DNA of 42,780 nucleotides. It comes from Betaproteobacteria bacterium. GTDB lineage: Bacteria > Pseudomonadota > Gammaproteobacteria > Burkholderiales > Thiobacillaceae. The notes beneath the pieces are model-generated. The model was not told the origin of the DNA, made no database searches, and saw only the letters and a program-made list of their open reading frames with translations. The stretch spans positions 1 through 42,780 of the forward strand of contig JAGUXX010000310.1 in the NCBI GenBank assembly GCA_020061585.1, read 5' to 3'. How positions within the stretch are numbered: the first letter of the stretch is position 1; every line of letters starts with the position of its first letter. Below are positions 9,521 to 17,568 of the stretch, in pieces. The translations under genes were made by a program, and so were the position numbers.

Positions 9521-10548
9521 CGCGTCAGGTCGCTGACGTACCAGTCCATCGCCTCGATCAGGCCGTCATTGATGCGATGGCTGGGCTCGTATCCCAGCAG
9601 CGTGCGCGCCTTGGTGATATCGGCCAGGGAATGACGCACATCGCCGGCGCGAAAGTCGCGGTAGCTTGGCTTGAAACCCTTGAGATGCGGAAAGCGCGGT
9701 TCCAGCGCCGCGCGTATCGCCTCGAACAGATCGTTCAAGGTGGTGCGATCGCCGACGGCAACGTTGTAGACCTGATTGGCGGCATCCGGGTGATGCGCCG
9801 TGGCGGCCAGCAGATTGGCCTGCACGGTATTGGCGATGTAGCAGAAATCGCGGCTGGTTTCGCCGTCGCCATTGATGTACACCGGTTGGTCATGAATCAT
9901 CGCCGAGGTCCATTTCGGCACCACGGCGGCGTAAGCGCCTTCCGGGTCCTGGTGCGCACCGAAAATATTGAAGTAGCGCAGGCCGATGGTTTTGAAACCG
10001 TAGGCGCGCGCGAACACATCGGCGTACTGCTCGTTGACCAGTTTGGTCACCGCGTAGGGCGACAGCGGTTTGCCGATCACATCCTCGACTTTCGGCAAAC
10101 CGGGATGATCGCCGTAAGTGGAACTGGAAGCGGCATAGACGAAGCGGCTCACCTTGGCATCGCGCGCCGCCACCAGCATGTTCAGAAATCCGTCGATGTT
10201 GGCGCCGTTGGTGGTGACCGGATCTTCCAACGAACGCGGCACCGAGCCAAGCGCGGCCTGATGCAGCACGTAATCGACGCCTTCGCAGGCTTCGCGACAA
10301 TCGTTGTGAACCCGGATATCGCCCTCGATGAAGCGGAATCGTTCCCACTGCTCAGACGTGACGACGTCCCGGATCTGATGCAGATTGTGCCGGTGGCCGG
10401 TGGCGAAATTGTCCAGCCCGACCACGTTCTGGTCGAGTTTGAGCAACTGTTCCAGCAGGTTGCAGCCGATGAAACCGGCAACGCCGGTTATCAGCCAGGT
10501 TTTCGGCTGGCTGGGCAAAGTGGCGAGTAGTTTGGTATAGGCGGTCAT
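9517..10548 (-). CDS. wbpP: UDP-N-acetylglucosamine 4-epimerase, WbpP/TviC-like
   Basis: A 343-residue extended short-chain dehydrogenase. Members interconvert UDP-GlcNAc and UDP-GalNAc, or their uronic acids, for O-antigen or capsule precursors. Visible are the NAD-binding GVAGFIG (residues 22-28), the [11 protein letters not shown] stretch typical of the WbpP/TviC branch, AASSSTYG, the catalytic YAVTK near residues 166-170, and [12 protein letters not shown]. The ATG at 10548 gives a short N-terminal helix before the Rossmann fold, as in WbpP. It lies 73 bases after the wbpO-like gene and overlaps dacB by GTGA. Distinguishing it from plain GalE rests on the longer N-terminus and the dehydrogenase partner. 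Confidence 0.88.
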   Translation of the reverse strand: MTAYTKLLATLPSQPKTWLITGVAGFIGCNLLEQLLKLDQNVVGLDNFATGHRHNLHQIRDVVTSEQWERFRFIEGDIRVHNDCREACEGVDYVLHQAALGSVPRSLEDPVTTNGANIDGFLNMLVAARDAKVSRFVYAASSSTYGDHPGLPKVEDVIGKPLSPYAVTKLVNEQYADVFARAYGFKTIGLRYFNIFGAHQDPEGAYAAVVPKWTSAMIHDQPVYINGDGETSRDFCYIANTVQANLLAATAHHPDAANQVYNVAVGDRTTLNDLFEAIRAALEPRFPHLKGFKPSYRDFRAGDVRHSLADITKARTLLGYEPSHRINDGLIEAMDWYVSDLTR

Positions 10549-10580
10549 CGACTAGGCATCTGGGTAAAGGTAAACAGAAA

Positions 10581-10611
10581 TCCCGCTCCGCGGCAACACG
10601 GCGAAGCGGGA
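10581..10611. other. Hairpin between the wbpO-like and wbpP-like genes
   Basis: TCCCGCT (10581-10587) pairs with AGCGGGA (10605-10611), with further GC pairing possible inside. On the minus strand it is followed by TTTCTGTTT, so it could weaken read-through from the dehydrogenase into the epimerase gene. It is not a clean terminator. Confidence 0.4.
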
Positions 10612-10621
10612 CAAACGCGCA

Positions 10622-11905
10622 TCAGAGGCGCCAGAGTTTAAAGCCGGCGGCCTTGATCGCGGTCTGGTCGTAGGCCGATTTGACATCGGTGAACACGCCG
10701 CCCGGGCGCAACTTGGAAGTCAGCTCGGTCAACGGCATGGCCAGATATTCCTGGTGCGAAACCGCCGCGACGATGGCGTCGACATCCTTCGGCAGTTGCG
10801 CCCAAGGCGTCAGGCTGATGCCGTATTCGTGCTCGGCTTCCGACGATTCGGCGATCGGGTCGTGCACCAGCGCATCGCAACCGAAGTCCTGCAACTCCTT
10901 GACCAGATCGGCGACCTTGGAATTGCGCAGATCCGGGCAGTTCTCCTTGAAGGTCAGACCCAGCACGATGACCTTGGAGCCCTTCACGGTAGTGCCATTG
11001 TTGATCATGCCCTTGACCGTCTGCTGCGCGACATAGGCGGCCATGCCATCGTTGATGCGGCGTCCGGCCAGTATGACCTGCGGGTGGTAGCCCAGCATCT
11101 CGGCTTTGTGCGTCAGATAATAGGGATCGACACCGATGCAGTGGCCACCGACCAGACCCGGCCGGAACGGCAGGAAATTCCATTTCGTGCCGGCGGCCTG
11201 CAACACTTCCAGCGTATCGATGCCCAGTCGATCGAAAATCAGCGCCAGTTCGTTCATCAACGCGATGTTCAGATCGCGCTGGGTGTTTTCGATGACCTTG
11301 GCGGCTTCCGCGACCTTGATGCTGCTGGCGCGGTGCACGCCGGCGGTAATCACCGAGGCATACAGCTCGGCGACGGCTTCGGAGGTCGGGCCGTCATCGC
11401 CGGATACCACTTTCACGATGCGCGTGATGGTGCGTTCCTTGTCGCCCGGGTTGACCCGTTCCGGCGAATAGCCGACGTGGAAATCCTGCTTCCATTTCAT
11501 GCCGGAATGCTGTTCCAGCAAAGGAATGCAGACTTCCTCGGTTGCGCCAGGATAGACCGTCGATTCATAAACCACGGTGGCGCCCTTCTTCATATGCTTG
11601 CCGACCGTGGTGGAGGAGCCGACCAGCGGCGAGAAATCAGGAATATGCGCGTCATCCACCGGAGTAGGGACCGCAATGATGATGAAATCGGCGCGTGATA
11701 TCGAACTTGGATCGGTGCTGACGCTCAAACGCGTGGCCGCCTTGAGATCCGCCGTGCTGACTTCGCCGGTGGGATCACAATAATTTTTGTAGTTGGCGAT
11801 TTTGCCTTCCGACAGGTCAAAACCGATGGTTTCGAATTTTTTGCCGAACTCGACCGCGAGCGGCAAACCGACATAGCCCAGACCGACAACAGCAACGATG
11901 GTCAT
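10622..11905 (-). CDS. wbpO: UDP-sugar 6-dehydrogenase, WbpO/TviB-like
   Basis: A 427-residue nucleotide-sugar dehydrogenase. The family oxidises the C6 alcohol of UDP-GlcNAc or UDP-GalNAc to the uronic acid in two NAD-dependent steps. It has the N-terminal GLGYVGLP (residues 8-15), the active-site GGHCIGVDPYYL with the cysteine near residue 256, and the C-terminal GLTFKENCPDLRNSK typical of the TviB/WbpO branch. The start at 11905 is chosen for the perfect N-terminal fold and the GGGAGA ribosome site 6 bases before it; the longer frame is spurious. With the epimerase downstream it gives the two-step route to UDP-GalNAcA, used in surface polysaccharide. No glycosyltransferase genes lie nearby. 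Confidence 0.92.
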   Translation of the reverse strand: MTIVAVVGLGYVGLPLAVEFGKKFETIGFDLSEGKIANYKNYCDPTGEVSTADLKAATRLSVSTDPSSISRADFIIIAVPTPVDDAHIPDFSPLVGSSTTVGKHMKKGATVVYESTVYPGATEEVCIPLLEQHSGMKWKQDFHVGYSPERVNPGDKERTITRIVKVVSGDDGPTSEAVAELYASVITAGVHRASSIKVAEAAKVIENTQRDLNIALMNELALIFDRLGIDTLEVLQAAGTKWNFLPFRPGLVGGHCIGVDPYYLTHKAEMLGYHPQVILAGRRINDGMAAYVAQQTVKGMINNGTTVKGSKVIVLGLTFKENCPDLRNSKVADLVKELQDFGCDALVHDPIAESSEAEHEYGISLTPWAQLPKDVDAIVAAVSHQEYLAMPLTELTSKLRPGGVFTDVKSAYDQTAIKAAGFKLWRL

Positions 11906-12025
11906 TACTTCTCCCGAAAGGAACGAAAATAAACGCTGAATGCCGCATTCTACCCAAGCAACGGCTTGCCTGTAGCATGACGGCATGGCAACCCGGGCCA
12001 TACACCAACCATGGAGATGGAGACT

Positions 12026-12847
12026 ATGCCGAACACCCCGCTGTTGCCGTTAACGGCTTGGCTGCTGTTTTTATTAAGCGCTTTTTCGCCGATCGCGGCG
12101 GCCGATATCACCGATATCCTGCCGAGCATCAAGCTTTCGGTAGCCGGGATAGGCACCCTGCATCCTTTGCGCAACCCGCGCAACAAATTGCTTGGCACCG
12201 GCTTCGTCGTCTCCGACGGTCAGCATGTGATTACCAACGCGCATGTGACGTCCGTAATTCTGGAGATCGAAAAAGGCGAATCACTGGCGATTTTTGTGCG
12301 CGGCCCGGAGGGCGTCGTCAGCGTACGCAAGGCGGAAAAAGTGCTTAGCGATGTCGAACACGATCTGGCTCTGCTGAAATTCGATGGCCCGGCTTTGCCC
12401 GCCATGTCTCTCGCCGACTCGGACCGCGCGCGCGAAGGCCAGCTCTATTACTTCACCGGCTTTCCGATCGGCGCCGTGCTGGGACTTTACCCGGCCACGC
12501 ATCGCGCCGGGCTCGCCGCCATCGCCCCGGTTTTCAGTCCGCCGCAGGGGAGCCGGAATCTGACGGCCAAGCTCATCAAGCGCGCGGCGAATCCGTTCCT
12601 GATGTACCAGCTCGACGCCACCGCCTATCCCGGCAACAGCGGCAGCCCGCTGTATGACGGCGATTCCGGGGCGGTGATCGGCGTGATCAACTCGGTCTTC
12701 GTCAAGGGCGCCAAGGAAAACGCGCTGACCGATCCCAGCGGCATCACTTACGCGATTCCCGCCAGATACATTCAGTCCCTGCTTGAACAGGCCGGGCTGT
12801 CGGCATCGAACCTACCGGTCTCATCCTTGCCACGCGGCGCGCGTTAG
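12026..12847 (+). CDS. Exported trypsin-like serine protease
   Basis: A 273-residue secreted or periplasmic protease of the trypsin/HtrA fold without a PDZ domain. A signal peptide (hydrophobic LTAWLLFLLSAFSPIAA, cleavage near ADI) is followed by the full catalytic triad. The histidine is in VITNAHVT (residue 73), the aspartate in DLALLKFD (residue 113) and the serine in GNSGSPL (residue 205). In-frame ATGs lie at 12011, 12017 and 12026; 12026 is preferred because GGAG sequences precede it and the signal peptide then starts normally. It diverges from the wbpO-like gene, and a YgfX-like gene follows after 7 bases, so the two are probably co-transcribed. The substrate is unknown. Confidence 0.88.
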   Translation: MPNTPLLPLTAWLLFLLSAFSPIAAADITDILPSIKLSVAGIGTLHPLRNPRNKLLGTGFVVSDGQHVITNAHVTSVILEIEKGESLAIFVRGPEGVVSVRKAEKVLSDVEHDLALLKFDGPALPAMSLADSDRAREGQLYYFTGFPIGAVLGLYPATHRAGLAAIAPVFSPPQGSRNLTAKLIKRAANPFLMYQLDATAYPGNSGSPLYDGDSGAVIGVINSVFVKGAKENALTDPSGITYAIPARYIQSLLEQAGLSASNLPVSSLPRGAR

Positions 12848-12854
12848 GGCGCTA

Positions 12855-13310
12855 ATGTTCCCCTTGCCGCTGGTGGTTGAAGTCGGCGACTCGCGGCAAC
12901 GCAAGCGCTATCTGATGGGGCTGCACAGCGCCGCGGCGGTCGGCGTTTTACTGGCCGGATTGCCGCTGCTCGCACAAGTCGCGAGCTGCTTGGCGTTGGG
13001 CTTGAGTCTGGCGTATTACTGGCGCCCGACACCACCGACACGCCTGCGCTGTCACCGCGACGGTGCATTTGAAATCTGGCATGCGGCGGAGTGGCGATCG
13101 GCTCGCCTGGATGATGCCAGCGTGATCTGGCCCGGCTTCATCTGTTTGCGCCACAGTCAGGCGCGGCGGCGCGGGCGCTGCCTGCTGGTTCTGCCCGACA
13201 GCATACCGGCGGCGGACTTTCGTCGGTTGCGCATCTGGCTGCGTTGGCGTAGCGAGCGCGAAGCCGCAAAACGCCCCCGCGACGGCGATTCACCCGATCA
13301 ATATCGATAA
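12855..13310 (+). CDS. YgfX-like small membrane protein
   Basis: A 151-residue protein with two hydrophobic helices (about residues 21-58, separated by a short turn) and then a basic cytoplasmic part. The part reading LRCHRDGAFEIW and LLVLPDSIPAADFRRLRIWLRW is like the YgfX/CptA family (DUF1434). In E. coli YgfX is paired with SdhE and has been reported to inhibit cell division, but here no sdhE is adjacent and the partner is a protease. The ATG at 12855 lies 7 bases after the protease stop. The last 13 bases overlap the convergent gene 13298-14026. The family assignment is from the pattern and is moderate. Confidence 0.7.
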   Translation: MFPLPLVVEVGDSRQRKRYLMGLHSAAAVGVLLAGLPLLAQVASCLALGLSLAYYWRPTPPTRLRCHRDGAFEIWHAAEWRSARLDDASVIWPGFICLRHSQARRRGRCLLVLPDSIPAADFRRLRIWLRWRSEREAAKRPRDGDSPDQYR

Positions 13311-14026
13311 TTCAGGCTGTTCGACAACCAGGGATTGCCGTTGAAGGTTCGCGCCGGCAATTGCTTCCAGGCCTCGCCATTCGAGGTGGAGGTTGCACGG
13401 CCGGCGCCCCCCCGGTAAGGGTCGATGGCTCGCGTCATGCTGTCCCGCGACCCGAGATAGGCGCCCCAACGCTGCATTTTCCCGTCATGGGTCATGCGGT
13501 CATGAATACCTTGATAGAAGCGCGGGTCGACGCCCGCCGCCATCCAGCGCAGATATAAACGCGGGTCGGCGAATTCGGCCCAGTTCTTTGCTGTTCCAGG
13601 GTCAGCCAGCTTGCTGATGGAATGGCTATAGGTTTCCGGCATGACCGCGATCGAAGCCAGCGCCGTCATGAAGCGCGGTTCGGTGACGGCGTCCAGCCAA
13701 GCGGCAAACAGTTCCGGTTGCTTCATCGCCAAACCATTTTTGGTCGGATCTATCATGCGCGCCAACCAGGCTTCCGGTGTATCGGGAACAGACCGATGTT
13801 GCGTAGTGATGCCGTCTGACGCTGGCCGATCGGCCTCTACCGCCACCAAGCGATCTACAACGTAGCCATCAGCTCGCAGCACGGATTGAACATTGAGTTT
13901 CGCCAAACTGTTCTGCGCCGCCGACATGGGTTGTACCGGGGAAATTGACTCGGCGCGCACATTGGCGGCCAACACCAAACCTGCAATCAAGCCCACCAAT
14001 GCAATCGGCTCGCGGCACTTCATCAT
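13298..14026 (-). CDS. Exported protein with degenerate 12-13-residue repeats (unknown family)
   Basis: I do not recognise this family. The 242-residue protein has a signal peptide (hydrophobic LVGLIAGLVLAANVRA, cleavage near residue 25). Residues about 90-205 hold roughly nine loose repeats of the form DPxxYxxW, such as ADPRLYLRWMAAG and VDPRFYQGIHDRM. The same motif, far more regular, forms the neighbouring protein 14145-14801, so the two are probably diverged paralogues. The C-terminus is different (RTFNGNPWLSNSLNYRY). Two ATGs (MM) stand at the start. The gene lies just after the strong terminator of the neighbour, so it must have its own promoter in about 60 bases. It is convergent with the YgfX-like gene. 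Confidence 0.75.
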   Translation of the reverse strand: MMKCREPIALVGLIAGLVLAANVRAESISPVQPMSAAQNSLAKLNVQSVLRADGYVVDRLVAVEADRPASDGITTQHRSVPDTPEAWLARMIDPTKNGLAMKQPELFAAWLDAVTEPRFMTALASIAVMPETYSHSISKLADPGTAKNWAEFADPRLYLRWMAAGVDPRFYQGIHDRMTHDGKMQRWGAYLGSRDSMTRAIDPYRGGAGRATSTSNGEAWKQLPARTFNGNPWLSNSLNYRY

Positions 14027-14088
14027 GGAACCCGCTTCTGGATATCAAAATATTAGAAACATCTTAACATGCGCCGGAATTACAAAAC

Positions 14089-14123
14089 AAAAGGGCGGAA
14101 CCCTTGCGGGTTCCGCCCTTTTT
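14089..14123 (-). terminator. Strong Rho-independent terminator of the repeat-protein gene
   Basis: A 15-bp perfect stem: AAAAGGGCGGAACCC (14089-14103) pairs with GGGTTCCGCCCTTTT (14108-14122) around a 4-base loop. The stem is flanked by A/T runs, so it could work on both strands. It ends the gene 14145-14801. Confidence 0.93.
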
Positions 14124-14144
14124 GTTACTACCGAGCCGAGGCGA

Positions 14145-14801
14145 TTACTTGGCGGCCGGAGCGGGAGCGGGGATGAAGCCGGCGAACGGGTTCGCGATGT
14201 TGCCGTAGGTGGCGGGATTCATCAGGCTACCCCAGGTACCGTAGGTAGCCGGGTTGGCGGCAGCGCCAGCCCACTGGGTGTAGAGGTTGGGGTTCAGCGG
14301 CGCCATCATCATGTTGACGTTGGCGGGAGCCAGAGGAGCCAGCGCCCAGTTGGCGTACATGTTGGGGTTCAGCGGCGCCATCATCATTTGCAGAACGCGC
14401 GGGTCCAGAGGAGCGGACAACCACTTCATGTACATGTTGGGGTTCAGCAGCGGAGCCATGGCGGCGGTGTAGAAGTTCGGGTCCAGGGAAGCAGCCAGCC
14501 ACTTGGTGTACATGTTGGGGTCGAGGAAGCCGGCGTAGGCTTTCAGGATGGCGGGGTCCATGCTGGCCTGGGCCATCTTGGTGAAGGTGGCGGGGTCCAT
14601 GCCCTTCTGCATCATGATGATGGCGGTAGCCGGGTCCATCAGATTGGTCATCGCGGCAACGGCAGCCTTGGGGTCTTGAGCGACTTCAGCAACCTTGGCG
14701 GGATCCAGCAATTGGGCAGCGGTGGATTCCGGGGTGGCGGCGGTCTGCGCGAACGCGGATTGGGCAATCAGGGCAAGAAACAAAGCGGAAAACTTTTTCA
14801 T
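14145..14801 (-). CDS. Exported protein made of tandem 12-13-residue NPNMYxxW repeats (unknown family)
   Basis: I do not recognise this family. The 218-residue protein has a clean signal peptide (MKKFSALFLALIAQSAFA, then QTAATPES). The remainder is about 12 tandem units of 12-13 residues: MDPATFTKMAQAS, LDPNMYTKWLAAS, LNPNMYMKWLSAP, LNPNMYANWALAP and so on. It ends in a Pro/Ala tail. Pairs of units form a 25-residue super-repeat, reflected in a 75-75-78 base spacing in the DNA. Almost no charge is present in the repeats, and Met, Pro, Tyr and Trp are strongly enriched. An AGGAG ribosome site and a strong terminator suggest high expression. It might be a cell-surface or periplasmic structural or adhesive protein (inference only). 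Confidence 0.85.
   Translation of the reverse strand: MKKFSALFLALIAQSAFAQTAATPESTAAQLLDPAKVAEVAQDPKAAVAAMTNLMDPATAIIMMQKGMDPATFTKMAQASMDPAILKAYAGFLDPNMYTKWLAASLDPNFYTAAMAPLLNPNMYMKWLSAPLDPRVLQMMMAPLNPNMYANWALAPLAPANVNMMMAPLNPNLYTQWAGAAANPATYGTWGSLMNPATYGNIANPFAGFIPAPAPAAK
14286..14523. repeat. 75-78-base internal direct repeats in the repeat-protein gene
   Basis: GTTGGGGTTC recurs at 14286, 14361 and 14436, and as GTTGGGGTCG at 14514, giving spacings of 75, 75 and 78 bases. The first two copies continue identically through AGCGGCGCCATCATCAT. The spacing is a multiple of three and matches the 25-26-residue protein super-repeat, pointing to fairly recent duplication. Confidence 0.85.
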
Positions 14802-14921
14802 GGCAACAACTCCTAGGCGATTGAAAAGAAAGGCAGAAACCTGAACTACGGGGCGCAGTATAAGGAGCGGAATTAGAACATTCGATTATCCAAACAATGC
14901 GCCCAGTGTGGCGTGGATCAC

Positions 14922-14941
14922 ATGTTGCGAACATGCAACAT
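14922..14941. promoter_or_regulatory. Inverted repeat upstream of the repeat-protein gene
   Basis: ATGTTGC (14922-14928) and GCAACAT (14935-14941) are perfect inverted arms around a 6-base centre. It lies about 120 bases before the start at 14801 and 31 bases after livF, so it could be an operator. No T run follows, so it is not a terminator. Confidence 0.35.
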
Positions 14942-14972
14942 CACCTTGCCGACAGCCTGAAGATTCCGTTGT

Positions 14973-15680
14973 TCAATCGCCGAGATAAGCTGCCCGGACT
15001 TGCGCGTCTTTGGCCAATTCCGCTGATCCGCCGGTCAATGTTATCTCGCCGCTTTCCATGACGTAGGCACGCTGACTGACCTGCAAAGCCAGGTTGGCAT
15101 TCTGTTCAACCAGCAGTATGGTGACGCCATCGGCGGCGATGGCGGCGATGGTTTCATAGATCTTGCCGACCATTAACGGCGCCAGGCCCATGCTCGGCTC
15201 GTCGAGCAACAACAATCGCGGACGCCCCATCAGCGCGCGGGCGATGGCCAGCATCTGCTGCTCGCCGCCGGACAGCGTGCCGGCCAATTGTTTGCGACGC
15301 TCCGCGAGACGCGGAAACAAACCATAGGCATGCGCCAGATCAGCGCGCACCGCGTTCGGGTCGGTACGCAGATAGGCGCCCATATCGAGATTTTCGGCCA
15401 CCGTCATGCGTCCGAAGATGCCGCGTCCTTCCGGCACCAGCGCCATGCCCCGCGCGGCGATGGCATGCGTGGGCAGATGCTGTAGCCGTTCACCCGCGAA
15501 GCTTATCTCGCCGTGCGGCTTGACCAGACCCATCAGGCCTTTCAGGGTGCTGCTCTTGCCGGCCCCATTGGCGCCGATCAGGCAGACCAGCTCGCCTTGC
15601 TCGACCTCGAAGTCGATTCCGCGCACGGCCTGGATACCACCATAAGCGACCTTCAAGCCGCGCACCCGCAGCAGACTCAT
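14973..15680 (-). CDS. livF: Branched-chain amino-acid ABC transporter, ATP-binding protein LivF
   Basis: One of the two ATPases that power the Liv-type importer at the inner membrane. The 235-residue protein has Walker A GANGAGKSS near residue 37, the signature LSGGEQQMLAIARAL, Walker B LLLLDEPSMGL and the switch histidine region replaced by VEQN, as usual in LivF. Its ATG overlaps the livG stop as ATGA (15677-15680). It is the last gene of livK-H-M-G-F. The substrate could be leucine/isoleucine/valine or another amide or short acid; the ATPase alone does not say. Confidence 0.94.
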   Translation of the reverse strand: MSLLRVRGLKVAYGGIQAVRGIDFEVEQGELVCLIGANGAGKSSTLKGLMGLVKPHGEISFAGERLQHLPTHAIAARGMALVPEGRGIFGRMTVAENLDMGAYLRTDPNAVRADLAHAYGLFPRLAERRKQLAGTLSGGEQQMLAIARALMGRPRLLLLDEPSMGLAPLMVGKIYETIAAIAADGVTILLVEQNANLALQVSQRAYVMESGEITLTGGSAELAKDAQVRAAYLGD

Positions 15681-16450
15681 GTCGGGGCCACCCCCAGATA
15701 CGCCGCGATCACCGCCGCATCCTTCTGCACGCTGGCGGCATCGCCCTCGGCGATCTTGCGACCGTAGTCGAGCACCGCCACCCGATCACACAGCCCCATC
15801 ACCAGTTTCACATCATGTTCGATCAGCAGCAGGGTGACACCGCCTTCGCGCACCCGCTGAAACAATTCACCCATTTGCCGCCGTTCGCTCGGGTTCATCC
15901 CCGCCACCGGTTCGTCCAGCGCCAGCAACTTGGGTTCGGTGGCCAGCGCCCGGGCTATCTCCAGCCGGCGCTGATCGCCATAAGCCAGATGCCCGGCCAG
16001 AGTGCGGTACTTGTTGGGCAACCCGACGTAATCCATCAGTTCGCGCGCGCGGTCGCGTATCGCCGCCTCTTCGGCGCGCGTCGCGCGATCGCGCAGTACC
16101 GCGCCGAGCAGGCCGCTGCTACTGCGCGGATGGCGGCCAACCATGACGTTCTCCAGCGCCGTCATATTGGCGAACAAGCGGATGTTCTGGAATGTTCGAG
16201 CGAAACCCTGTTTGACGATCTGATGCGGCTTCAACCCGCGCAACGCCGTCCCGTCCAGTGTCACCTCGCCAGCGGTCAGGCTGTACAACCCGGTCAGGCA
16301 ATTGAACAGCGTGGTCTTGCCGGCGCCGTTCGGCCCGATCAGACCATAGATTTCGCCCGCCACCACATTCAACGTAACGTCTTCCAACGCCGCCAGGCCA
16401 CCGAAACGCTTGGTCACCCGCGAGACCCGCAGCAAGGCAACCTGTGTCAT
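15677..16450 (-). CDS. livG: Branched-chain amino-acid ABC transporter, ATP-binding protein LivG
   Basis: The second ATPase of the importer, 257 residues. It has Walker A GPNGAGKTT near residue 40, RTFQNIRLF typical of LivG, Walker B LLALDEPVAGMN and the switch region LLLIEHDVKLVMGLCDRV. The start at 16450 is chosen because its ATG overlaps the livM stop as ATGA, and MTQVALLRVSRVTKRFGG is the normal family start. The frame remains open upstream, but that reading is a shadow of livM. It overlaps livF at the other end, so the three last genes of the operon are translationally chained. Confidence 0.95.
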   Translation of the reverse strand: MTQVALLRVSRVTKRFGGLAALEDVTLNVVAGEIYGLIGPNGAGKTTLFNCLTGLYSLTAGEVTLDGTALRGLKPHQIVKQGFARTFQNIRLFANMTALENVMVGRHPRSSSGLLGAVLRDRATRAEEAAIRDRARELMDYVGLPNKYRTLAGHLAYGDQRRLEIARALATEPKLLALDEPVAGMNPSERRQMGELFQRVREGGVTLLLIEHDVKLVMGLCDRVAVLDYGRKIAEGDAASVQKDAAVIAAYLGVAPT

Positions 16451-17559
16451 GCTTTGGCGTCGTATAGGTCGGCCTGTTCCTGCTCGGCGACGCCATCCTT
16501 GGCGGCAAACTCTCGTCGCCGCACCCCCGAAGGCAGCAATCCGGCCGGCCGATAAAGCATCATCGCCACCAGCGCGACGCCAAACAGCAACATCCGCAGA
16601 TCGGACGGATCGACCACGACATGGCCCAATGTCGCGCGTTGCAGGTCGCCCAGATAACGCAGCGCTTCGGGAATCACCGTCAGCAGCACCGCGCCGAGGA
16701 TCACGCCGGGAATATTGCCCATGCCGCCCAGCACGATCATGCACAACACCAGGATGGATTCCCAGAGATTGAAACTTTCCGGGCTGATGAAGCCCTGGAA
16801 TGCCGCGAACAGCCCGCCGGCGACACCGCCGAAGGTGGCGCCCATGGCGAATGCCAGCAGTTTCATGTTGCGCGTGTTGATGCCCATCGCGGCGGCGGCG
16901 ATCTCGTCTTCGCGAATCGCCGCCCAGGCGCGGCCGATGCGCGAATCCTGCAAGCGCATGGCGATGAAGATCGCCAACAGGGTAAACGCCAGGAACAGGT
17001 AGTAGTAGAAGTAGGTCGGCGGAAAGGTCATGCCGAAGATGTGCAGCGGCTTGCCGAAGGAAAAGCCGGCGATGCTGACCGGATCGATCAGGTTCATGCC
17101 TTGCGGGCCGTTGGTGAGATTGAACGGCGCGTTGAGGTTGTTCAGGAAAATACGAATGATCTCGCCGAATCCGAGCGTGACGATCGCCAGATAGTCGCCG
17201 CGCAGCCGCAGCGTCGGCGAACCCAGCAGCACGCCGAACAAGCCGGCCAGCATCGCGCCGATCGGCAGCACCAGCCAGAACGGCAGATGCAGGCCGAAAT
17301 GCGGACTGGCCAGCCAGGCATACAGATAGGCGCCGATGGCGTAGAACGCGATGTACCCCAGATCGAGCAGACCGGCATAGCCGACCACGATGTTCAGGCC
17401 AATCGCCAGCAGAATGTACAGCAAGACGAAATCCAGCACCCGCACCCAGGAATTGCCCAGACCAAAGCCCATCAGGAACGGCAGCACCGCCAGCAGCACC
17501 GCCAGCAGCACGGCGGTGAGTCGCGGCCGTTGGCGGAATTCTCGCAAAACCCGATTCAT
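16447..17559 (-). CDS. livM: Branched-chain amino-acid ABC transporter, permease LivM
   Basis: A 370-residue inner-membrane permease with about nine or ten hydrophobic helices. Family stretches visible are GLNIVVGYAGLLDLGYIAFYAIGAY, here read as GLNIVVGYAG then LDLGYIAFYA, followed by LRLRGDYLAIVTLGFGEI, AIREDEIAAAAMGINTRNMKLLAF and the C-terminal coupling region GGMGNIPGVILGA. A hydrophilic tail of about 30 residues ends in a charged stretch. It pairs with LivH in the membrane. It starts 9 bases after livH ends and overlaps livG. Confidence 0.95.
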   Translation of the reverse strand: MNRVLREFRQRPRLTAVLLAVLLAVLPFLMGFGLGNSWVRVLDFVLLYILLAIGLNIVVGYAGLLDLGYIAFYAIGAYLYAWLASPHFGLHLPFWLVLPIGAMLAGLFGVLLGSPTLRLRGDYLAIVTLGFGEIIRIFLNNLNAPFNLTNGPQGMNLIDPVSIAGFSFGKPLHIFGMTFPPTYFYYYLFLAFTLLAIFIAMRLQDSRIGRAWAAIREDEIAAAAMGINTRNMKLLAFAMGATFGGVAGGLFAAFQGFISPESFNLWESILVLCMIVLGGMGNIPGVILGAVLLTVIPEALRYLGDLQRATLGHVVVDPSDLRMLLFGVALVAMMLYRPAGLLPSGVRRREFAAKDGVAEQEQADLYDAKA

Positions 17560-17568
17560 GCCGACCGA

